Below are positions 1-6,571 of a stretch of 6,571 bases of DNA, in pieces. Positions within the stretch are counted from its first letter, which is position 1, and each line of letters starts with the position of its first letter. The notes beneath the pieces were generated by a model. The model made no database searches. It was given only the letters and a program-made list of their open reading frames with translations, and had not been told where the DNA came from. Origin of the DNA: Betaproteobacteria bacterium UBA931 (GTDB lineage Bacteria; Pseudomonadota; Gammaproteobacteria; Burkholderiales; Casimicrobiaceae); the NCBI GenBank assembly GCA_002293615.1, contig DBDN01000006.1, forward strand, positions 12,911 through 19,481. Reading direction: 5' to 3'. A program made the translations under genes and the position numbers.

Positions 1-203
1 CCTATAACGTTTATTTTGATTTTTATCAGGCGGCGCCGTCCGGTGGGCACATGTTGCGGCGCGGAGATTATGTACTGGCGTTTCGGCAAAGTGGCATTCA
101 GTATGATGCGGCGAAAAAAAAGATGCGTTGGCCGGATGGCACCGAAATTACTGCCGAAATCAAAATATGGGAAGCAGGTTCGGCATTGATCGAAATTTTA
201 TAA
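1..203 (+). CDS. Unrecognised protein, C-terminal 66 residues (cut by left edge)
   Basis: An open frame enters from the left edge (first full codon at 3) and runs 66 codons to a TAA at 201-203. The tail begins YNVYFDFYQAAPSGGHMLRR and ends AGSALIEIL. It is hydrophilic, with alternating polar and hydrophobic residues (GDYVLAFRQSG, MRWPDGTEI, AEIKIW) that suggest a beta-rich soluble domain, and no membrane segment is visible. I do not recognise the family. The stop is 10 bases before the start of the membrane protein downstream, on the same strand, so the two are probably co-transcribed and may act together. A soluble tail of another envelope or glycan enzyme is possible but is inference only. 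That the frame is coding is supported by codon texture and the tight spacing. Confidence 0.6.
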   Translation, partial: YNVYFDFYQAAPSGGHMLRRGDYVLAFRQSGIQYDAAKKKMRWPDGTEITAEIKIWEAGSALIEIL

Positions 204-213
204 GAGAAGAATC

Positions 214-1614
214 GTGTTGATGGCGATAGTAGCTTTATGTTTACCTTGGCTTTTTGGCATTGCCGCGCTTTGGTTTGTCGCCGGTTTTTTCCCCGCACAG
301 TTGCCGGGCCTGCCTTTCCGGATGATCGGTGCGGGTGCGTGTTTGGGATTCATATCATTGACGTTGTTGATGCGCGTTTATTCCGCGCTGGGTGTTGTGT
401 TCTCATTTACAGCATTGGCATTCCCACTGTTTGTCGCCACGATCATTTTTGCGGTAATCGTAATACAGCGGATACGGCGCACGGGATTTTCTTGTCCGGT
501 TTGCACGTTGCGTACATTAAGTTTGTCGGCAAGAATAATTTTTATTTTGCTGTTGTTGCTGTTATCGTTTCGTTTTGTATTGCTGTGGCTGGAAGTTAGC
601 GCGCAACCGCTTTTTCCCTGGGAGGCTATGTTGCAAAGCGGCGCACAAGCGCATATTTTATTTGTGCATGGAAAGATTGTACCGTTTGTTGACGCACAAA
701 CCTGGTTAACGCAGCCCGATCATGCGCTTTATTTCAGTACGTTGCCGACGTTGCCGTCAACACTGCCTTTGTTGCAGGCTTGGATGGCATATGGCGTGGG
801 AGAATGGAACGATACACTGATCAATTTACCGTGGTGGGCTCTGTTGGCGGCGCTGGGTTTTGGTGTGTACGGATTTGTCCGGCAAAGAGCCGGCGTTTTA
901 ATGTCGCTGTTGGCGGCGTGGTTGGCGACATCACTACCGCTTTTGAATGTACATGTTGCGCTGGCCGGTTTGCCCGATTTACCGCTGGCAGTGTTCTATA
1001 CTTTGGCGGCGCTGGCGCTGGCCAGCTGGGCAAATGAAAAAAATCCGTTTGATGCGTTGTTGTTTGTCGTGCTGACGCTTTCCGCGGGGTTATTGTGGCA
1101 GGCGTCTTATTTGTGGTTGATTACGCTGTTGATCGCGGTACCGTTTGTTTTTATCCCCAAGTGGCGCGGACGTTCGGCGGCAGGGCTTCTGGCAGCAATC
1201 GTGTTGATCATGTTGCTTTTGCCGCAATTCGGACAATTGATTTCGCCGCAACTTGCCGGTATCGCGTTTATGCCTGATGAAAGTGCCCAACAATGGATTA
1301 GCTTACTGATTGAGGGTAAAAATTGGCATGTGGCATGGATTGCCGTGCTTGCCGTGACGGTTTTCAGCTGGCGACAGTGGTTCAACGATACTTGCAGCAG
1401 TGTACTTACCGTGCTTGTGCTTACGGCGGCGCTGGCATGTGTTGCAACGATCGGTTTTCCGCAACTGGGCACGCTGATCGTCGGTCCGGTTCACGCCGGA
1501 CGAATTGTGCTGATTATGATGCCGCTTTTGATGGTGTGGTGTGTGTGGATTTGGGCGGAGCAGAACACGCCGGTCTCATTTATCGAGAGCGAAACGCATC
1601 ACAAATCAGCGCGT

Positions 1615-1620
<6 letters not shown>
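214..1620 (+). CDS. Polytopic membrane protein, GT-C glycosyltransferase-like
   Basis: This 468-residue protein is dominated by hydrophobic helices. Segments are visible near residues 4-26, 37-59, 61-84 and 106-126, with several more from about 205 to 450, suggesting roughly 10-12 membrane spans. Between the early spans lies a polar loop with FPWEAM (134-139, acidic E137) and PFVDAQTW (157-164). A second acidic site sits in ALAGLPDLPLA (249-259, D255), which resembles the (Y/L)xDLPLA motif often seen in GT-C/PMT-like enzymes that take sugars from polyprenyl-phosphate carriers on the periplasmic side. Family assignment is by motif and topology only; donor and acceptor are unknown. Start choice: GTG 214, TTG 217 and ATG 220 are in frame behind a purine-rich AAGAGAAG (202-209); ATG 220 is also plausible, giving 466 residues. 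The gene follows an unrecognised gene by 10 bases, and its 3' end overlaps typA on the other strand by 6 bases. An unclassified membrane protein is the alternative. Confidence 0.8.
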
Positions 1621-3450
<1,830 letters not shown>

Positions 3451-3568
3451 ACATTTAAATCAATCAGCAAACAGGGAGAAACGGCGGTCTTTTTCGCCAA
3501 AGGGGGCAAATCGTACCATTTTCTGCCGTTCTGACGCGATGTTTTTTCGTAATGGCACGTGTTTCCTG

Positions 3569-3574
3569 TATAGT
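3569..3574 (+). promoter_or_regulatory. Candidate -10 box TATAGT for rhlE-upp
   Basis: TATAGT differs from the sigma-70 consensus TATAAT at one base. Starting transcription just after it would give a leader of about 50 bases before the TTG start of the helicase. The -35 partner is weak, so this is a tentative call. Confidence 0.3.
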
Positions 3575-3617
3575 TTGCCAAAGCTTACTTTTTGATAAGA
3601 CAGGCTTTATTCGAAAT

Positions 3618-3624
3618 AAAGGAG
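3618..3624 (+). promoter_or_regulatory. Shine-Dalgarno deciding the rhlE TTG start
   Basis: AAAGGAG at 3618-3624 is a near-perfect Shine-Dalgarno followed after 6 bases (TTTTCA) by TTG at 3631. It marks that TTG as the start, rather than the in-frame TTG at 3592, which would add 13 residues (MIRQALFEIKEFS) with no family match that I can see. The A-rich part also forms one arm of a short AT-only inverted repeat (3606-3620). Confidence 0.8.
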
Positions 3625-3630
3625 TTTTCA

Positions 3631-5070
3631 TTGAAAGAATTTGCCGATCTTGGCTTGTGCTCGGAATTGCTTCAGGCGGTTTCCGATGCCGGATATACAC
3701 ATCCGACGCCAATTCAAACGCAGGCAATTCCGGTCGTGCTTGCCGGGCACGATGTCATGGGCGGTGCGCAAACGGGGACCGGTAAAACAGCCGGGTTCGG
3801 TTTGCCGATTCTGCAAAAACTGATGGCGTATGCCAGCAACAGCCCGTCACCGGCGCGACACCCCGTACGCGCGCTGATTCTTGCGCCGACACGAGAGCTG
3901 GCCATTCAGGTGGAAGCGTCCATGAAAACATATGCCAAACACACCAAACTGCGTTCCACGGTGGTGTATGGCGGCGTCAATATTAAACAACAAACGCCGA
4001 CGTTGCTGAAAGGTGTGGAAATTCTGGTTGCGACACCAGGGCGTTTGCTGGATCATCTGGAGCAAAAAACGGTATCGCTGGCGCAAGTGGAATTCTTTGT
4101 GTTGGATGAGGCGGATCGCATGCTCGATATGGGGTTTATTCCCGATATTCGCCGTATTATTAAACTGCTGCCGAAAAAACGGCAAAGCTTGTTGTTTTCT
4201 GCAACGTTTTCGCAGGACATTAAAAAACTTGCGGATGATATGTTGAACAAACCGCAGCTCATCGAGGTGGCGCGCCGCAATACCACGGCCGATACAGTGA
4301 AACAAAAGGTTTATCTTTGTCCTGCATTGCAAAAACGCAAATTGCTTGAGCATCTTATTCAATCGCGCAATCTGTGGCAGGCGTTATGTTTTGTCAAAAC
4401 ACGGCAAAACGCTTCGCGTTTGGCGAGAGCGCTGGAAAAAAACGGGATTGCCGCCGATGCGATTCACGGCGATAAAACGCAATCGGCGCGTATCGAAACG
4501 CTGGATAAATTCAAAAAAGGGCAAACGCAAATACTGGTGGCGACCGATGTTGCAGCGCGCGGATTGGATATTGAAGAACTGCCGATTGTAATCAATTACG
4601 ATTTGCCAACGGTTCCCGAGGATTACGTGCATCGTATCGGTCGTACCGGCCGCGCCGGCGCGGAAGGCGAGGCGCTGTCGTTTGTTACGGCAGACGAAGA
4701 AAAATATCTGGCCGAAATCGAAAAACTGATCGGCAAGAAACTTGAGCGGGTTACCGCGGATATCGCCAAGATCGCGCCGGCAGGAGAAGAAAAACGGCAA
4801 ACGTCATCTCGGCGACCGTTGTCGGAGCCGAGGCCATTGCGGCGCGATGAGCGTGAGGCAGCATATGCAAAAAACCCGGACCAACCGTTGCCGAAACGCA
4901 GGAAAGTAGCGGCAGCGGTCGAACATGCACACCAGATAAAACCGGTACGTCCGGTTCCCGTGCTGCTGATGAGGCCCAATAAAATTGCCGAAGCTGTTGC
5001 CGCGCAAAGTCAGACACATGTTGCGGTCAGGAGAACTGCGAAAAAAACGACGTGCAAGAAAAAACAATAA
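3631..5070 (+). CDS. rhlE: DEAD-box ATP-dependent RNA helicase, RhlE type
   Basis: An ATP-dependent RNA unwinding enzyme of the DEAD-box family; RhlE members are linked to ribosome maturation and RNA decay. The 479-residue protein carries the full motif set: Q motif around F4 to Q29 (PTPIQTQAIP), motif I AQTGTGKT (46-53), Ia PTREL (86-90), GG (114-115), Ib TPGR (135-138), II DEAD (159-162), III SAT (190-192), V ARGLDI (309-314) and VI HRIGRTGRAG (334-343). The compact core and basic, low-complexity tail (about 390-479, ending KKTTCKKKQ) fit RhlE better than DbpA, SrmB or CsdA, but subfamily assignment by eye is less certain than the helicase call. The start is TTG 3631, chosen for the strong AAAGGAG six bases upstream and because the Q motif then begins at its usual distance from the N-terminus. 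upp follows 16 bases after the stop, implying one transcript. The gene is divergent from typA. Confidence 0.93.
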   Translation: MKEFADLGLCSELLQAVSDAGYTHPTPIQTQAIPVVLAGHDVMGGAQTGTGKTAGFGLPILQKLMAYASNSPSPARHPVRALILAPTRELAIQVEASMKTYAKHTKLRSTVVYGGVNIKQQTPTLLKGVEILVATPGRLLDHLEQKTVSLAQVEFFVLDEADRMLDMGFIPDIRRIIKLLPKKRQSLLFSATFSQDIKKLADDMLNKPQLIEVARRNTTADTVKQKVYLCPALQKRKLLEHLIQSRNLWQALCFVKTRQNASRLARALEKNGIAADAIHGDKTQSARIETLDKFKKGQTQILVATDVAARGLDIEELPIVINYDLPTVPEDYVHRIGRTGRAGAEGEALSFVTADEEKYLAEIEKLIGKKLERVTADIAKIAPAGEEKRQTSSRRPLSEPRPLRRDEREAAYAKNPDQPLPKRRKVAAAVEHAHQIKPVRPVPVLLMRPNKIAEAVAAQSQTHVAVRRTAKKTTCKKKQ

Positions 5071-5086
5071 TCAGGGAAAACGGAAA

Positions 5087-5716
5087 ATGAAAGTTGTCGA
5101 GGTCAAGCATCCTTTAGTACAGCATAAATTGGGTTTGATGCGCCAAGCGGATTTGAGCACGAAAGGATTTCGTGAGCTGGCCGCTGAAGTGACGATGCTT
5201 CTTACTTATGAAGCCACACGCGATTTGCCGACCGAAACCATTGAGCGTATCGGTTGGGCGGGCGAAGTACAGGTACAGAAAATCAAAGGGAAAAAAATCA
5301 CCATTGTGCCGATCCTGCGCGCCGGTTTGGGAATGCTGACCGGCGTGCTGGAACTAATTCCGGCAGCAAAAGTAAGCGTTGTCGGCATTCAGCGTAACGA
5401 AAAAACGCTGGCGCCGATCACATATTATGAAAAACTGACCGGAGACATGCATGAACGCATCGCGATGATTGTTGATCCGATGCTTGCCACGGGCGGGACG
5501 CTGGTAGCGACGATCGATATGTTGAAAGCTGCAGGATGCAAGCAAATCCGCGGTATTTTTTTGGTGGCGGCGCCGGAAGGCTTGTCATTGCTTGAAAGAA
5601 AACATCCGGACGTTGCTGTTTATACCGCAGCGATTGATGAGCGATTGAACGAAAACGGCTATATTTTGCCGGGATTGGGCGATGCGGGCGATCGTATTTT
5701 TGGTACCAAAGCGTAG
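5087..5716 (+). CDS. upp: Uracil phosphoribosyltransferase
   Basis: A cytosolic pyrimidine-salvage enzyme that converts uracil and PRPP to UMP and diphosphate. The 209-residue product matches the usual ~208. It shows the N-terminal HPLVQHKLGLMR (8-19), the conserved ILRAG loop (76-80), the PRPP-binding motif VDPMLATGGT (129-138) and the C-terminal uracil-binding stretch ending NGYILPGLGDAGDRIFGT (190-207). The frame is open further upstream to 4985, but that part lies inside the helicase gene in another frame and encodes only basic residues unlike Upp. ATG 5087 gives the family N-terminus and has AGGG at 5073-5076, ten bases upstream, with a nearer purine run CGGAAA. The 16-base gap after the helicase stop suggests co-transcription. 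No terminator is visible just after the stop, so transcription may continue into the genes downstream. Confidence 0.97.
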   Translation: MKVVEVKHPLVQHKLGLMRQADLSTKGFRELAAEVTMLLTYEATRDLPTETIERIGWAGEVQVQKIKGKKITIVPILRAGLGMLTGVLELIPAAKVSVVGIQRNEKTLAPITYYEKLTGDMHERIAMIVDPMLATGGTLVATIDMLKAAGCKQIRGIFLVAAPEGLSLLERKHPDVAVYTAAIDERLNENGYILPGLGDAGDRIFGTKA

Positions 5717-5780
5717 CCGAAATACCAAATATGCAGCGAAAGTTACTGTTTAACAAAGAAAACCTCATATGGTTATTGTT

Positions 5781-5789
5781 GGGAGGAGG
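5781..5789 (+). promoter_or_regulatory. Strong Shine-Dalgarno before the 53-codon gene
   Basis: GGGAGGAGG lies 2 bases before ATG 5792 and is one of the best ribosome-binding matches in the window. It has no other use, since the next annotated start is about 160 bases further on. It is the main reason to accept the small gene. Confidence 0.6.
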
Positions 5790-5791
5790 CG

Positions 5792-5953
5792 ATGAAACGG
5801 CGTTATTTTGTTTTGGCGCGATTGCTCTGCCACCATGCTTGGCGTAACATTATTGCCATGCGGGCGGCAATGGCAGAGTTGCTCCGATATTCATTCAATG
5901 ATCGTCGCTCATACGCATTGCAGCTGTTTGTTACCGGTATGGAGTTAAGATGA
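5792..5953 (+). CDS. Probable small basic protein, 53 residues, coupled to downstream gene
   Basis: A short open frame starts at ATG 5792 and stops at TGA 5951-5953. It encodes a 53-residue arginine-rich product beginning MKRRYFVLARLLCHHAWRNI and ending YALQLFVTGMELR. I do not recognise it and see no clear signal peptide or membrane span; parts could form a basic amphipathic helix. Two things support it as a gene. A very strong purine-rich Shine-Dalgarno, GGGAGGAGG (5781-5789), sits just upstream; its first half leaves 5 bases of spacing, though the full run ends only 2 bases before ATG. And its stop overlaps the start of the next gene (ATGA at 5950-5953), the arrangement of translationally coupled genes. 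It may be a protein, or a leader whose translation controls the next gene. An 8-bp inverted repeat lies inside it. Confidence 0.5.
   Translation: MKRRYFVLARLLCHHAWRNIIAMRAAMAELLRYSFNDRRSYALQLFVTGMELR
5825..5878. repeat. Inverted repeat inside the 53-codon gene
   Basis: CTCTGCCA at 5825-5832 pairs perfectly with TGGCAGAG at 5871-5878 across 38 bases. Inside it, ATTGCC (5852-5857) can pair with GGCAAT (5866-5871), sharing the base at 5871, and TGCCAT (5854-5859) can pair with ATGGCA (5870-5875), so several folds compete. There is no T-run after it, so it is not a terminator. It could influence translation of the small gene or the coupled gene downstream. Confidence 0.4.
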
Positions 5954-6324
5954 TGCGCTGTTTTTTGATCGCGGTAGTTTTATTATGGATACCGATGGCT
6001 GTGCAGGCGCAGATCTATAAATGCACGTTGCCCAACGAGCCTGTCGTGTATTCAGACCGAAAATGTGCGCCGAAAAATGCGCGGATACAATTGCAAATTA
6101 CCGATAATGTCATGGATGGCATCGGTTCAACGCGCGATGCGGATGCCGCAGCGTTGATTCGGGAGCGCTTGGCAAACAGTGCGCGCGTTCAAGTACAATC
6201 CGATGAAATATTTATTCGTGCCTTGCGCGATGGCGAGGATCACAAAAATCGCGCAAAAGATGATACGCAATTCATGATTTACTCTCCTTTACTGGGGCCG
6301 GGCATGGCCATGAAACAATTTTAA
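5950..6324 (+). CDS. Exported DUF4124-like protein
   Basis: A 124-residue protein of unknown function that is probably periplasmic. An N-terminal signal peptide is clear: MMRC, a hydrophobic core FLIAVVLLWIPMA and a likely cleavage site VQA|Q after residue 20. The mature start QIYKCTLPNEPVVYSDRKC (21-39) matches the pattern of DUF4124 proteins (a short 'IYKC...G..VYSD..C' module common in proteobacteria), with C25 and C39 placed to form a disulfide. The rest (40-124) is polar and unassigned. Either ATG 5950 or ATG 5953 could start it; GGAG at 5941-5944 is 5 or 8 bases away, and the second is the more usual spacing. The start overlaps the stop of the 53-codon gene. A strong terminator begins 16 bases after the stop. 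DUF4124 membership is by pattern, not by search. Confidence 0.85.
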   Translation: MMRCFLIAVVLLWIPMAVQAQIYKCTLPNEPVVYSDRKCAPKNARIQLQITDNVMDGIGSTRDADAAALIRERLANSARVQVQSDEIFIRALRDGEDHKNRAKDDTQFMIYSPLLGPGMAMKQF

Positions 6325-6340
6325 CGAGCAGCGCTCCGTA

Positions 6341-6370
6341 AAAAAGGGCAGCGATTTCGCTGCCCTTTTT
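6341..6370. terminator. Bidirectional Rho-independent terminator
   Basis: A perfect 13-bp inverted repeat, AAAAAGGGCAGCG (6341-6353) with CGCTGCCCTTTTT (6358-6370), closes on a four-base ATTT loop. The eight GC-rich pairs are flanked by an A-tract on one side and a T-tract on the other, so the structure is an intrinsic terminator in both directions. It sits 16 bases past the stop of the plus-strand DUF4124-like gene and 17 bases past the stop of the minus-strand histone-like gene, so it probably serves both. Confidence 0.95.
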
Positions 6371-6387
6371 GGTTCATTCGCAAAAGA

Positions 6388-6571
6388 TTATTTGCGCCGT
6401 TTTGCTGTTTTCTTAACCGCTTTTTTAGCGGTTTTCTTGACCGCTTTTTTCACCACTTTTTTAGCTGCTTTTTTAGCGGTTTTCTTGACGGCCTTCTTGG
6501 CGGTTTTTTTCGCGACTTTCTTGGCCGGCGCTTTACGAACAACGCGCTTTACTGCTTTTTTGGCCGTTTTT
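6388..6571 (-). CDS. Histone H1-like lysine-rich protein, C-terminal 60 residues (cut by right edge)
   Basis: Read on the minus strand from the right edge, the frame encodes 60 residues ending at a TAA (6388-6390). It contains almost nothing but Lys, Ala, Thr, Val, Arg and one Pro, arranged as tetrads such as KKTA, KKAV, KKAA and KKVV, and ending KKTAKRRK. This is the look of the C-terminal tails of bacterial histone H1-like proteins (Hc1/Hc2-like, BpH1) and of AlgP-type regulators, which bind DNA through positive charge and are nucleoid-associated. The N-terminus, start and promoter lie outside the window, so total length and any folded domain are unknown. The codons vary synonymously (AAA/AAG, GCG/GCT/GCC/GCA), as expected for a selected protein rather than a raw DNA repeat. 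The transcript ends at the shared terminator 17 bases beyond the stop. Confidence 0.88.
   Translation of the reverse strand, partial: KTAKKAVKRVVRKAPAKKVAKKTAKKAVKKTAKKAAKKVVKKAVKKTAKKAVKKTAKRRK
6419..6489. repeat. Internal direct repeat in the histone H1-like tail
   Basis: An identical 23-base stretch occurs at 6419-6441 and 6467-6489, offset by exactly 48 bases, which is sixteen codons or four KKxx tetrads. The tail also has a weaker 12-base periodicity throughout. The repeat keeps the frame, so it can gain or lose tetrads by slippage or recombination without breaking the protein. Confidence 0.8.

Larger units (their letters stand above)
3451..3630. promoter_or_regulatory. Divergent intergenic region between typA and rhlE
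   Basis: These 180 bases separate two divergently transcribed genes and must hold both promoters. On the plus strand the best -10-like hexamer is TATAGT at 3569-3574, with only a weak T-rich -35 candidate near 3546-3551. TTGCCA at 3575-3580 resembles a -35 box but has no good -10 at 17 bases. On the minus strand the same TATA core reads ACTATACAG, so a typA promoter could overlap, but its -35 is poor too. No riboswitch or strong terminator was recognised. The region as a promoter carrier is secure by position; the individual boxes are not. Confidence 0.5.

Noticed and set aside
98..298. A 66-codon minus-strand open frame at the left edge
   Set aside because: It straddles two plus-strand genes, has no recognisable product and is antisense to both.
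3847..4362. A 171-codon minus-strand open frame inside the helicase gene
   Set aside because: It is antisense to helicase motifs Ia to III and its product has the His/Gln/Arg-rich look of a shadow frame; there is no ribosome site that I trust.
4985..5086. A 34-residue N-terminal extension of Upp
   Set aside because: It overlaps the helicase 3' end in another frame, is merely basic, and Upp has its normal 209-residue length from ATG 5087.
5742..5773. A promoter for the 53-codon gene (GTTACT or TTAACA with TATGGT)
   Set aside because: The boxes are weak and the spacings (about 20 or 12 bases) are poor; read-through from upp is as likely.

Overview
The window looks like ordinary chromosome from a betaproteobacterium with roughly balanced base composition. 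The evidence is the sequence character of TypA, RhlE and Upp, a DUF4124-like periplasmic protein and a lysine-rich histone H1-like tail. The genus cannot be fixed by eye. No mobile element, CRISPR array, tRNA or rRNA was seen.

Layout. Left edge, plus strand: the last 66 codons of an unrecognised gene, followed after 10 bases by a polytopic membrane protein resembling GT-C glycosyltransferases (214-1620). This gene runs tail-to-tail into typA (1615-3450, minus strand), a complete BipA/TypA ribosome-associated GTPase. The two stop codons lie inside one 6-bp palindrome, so there is no intergenic space. A 180-bp divergent region (3451-3630) separates typA from a plus-strand unit. That unit holds an RhlE-type DEAD-box RNA helicase, best started at a TTG at 3631, and upp, the uracil phosphoribosyltransferase, 16 bases later.

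After upp comes a probable small gene of 53 codons (5792-5953). It is too short for a 60-residue ORF cutoff but has a strong Shine-Dalgarno sequence. Its stop overlaps the start of a secreted DUF4124-like protein (5950-6324), so the two are probably translationally coupled. A perfect 13-bp bidirectional terminator (6341-6370) lies midway between this gene and the C-terminal end of a minus-strand histone H1-like gene built of KKxx tetrads (6388-6571), cut by the right edge.

Functional reading. TypA and RhlE are both linked to ribosome assembly or RNA remodelling, notably in the cold, and share a divergent control region. Upp salvages uracil, plausibly including uracil arising from RNA turnover. 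The left-edge pair probably belongs to envelope glycan or lipid modification. I see no clear new multi-gene system. The least explained items are the 53-codon gene with its internal fold, and the two unrecognised left-edge genes.
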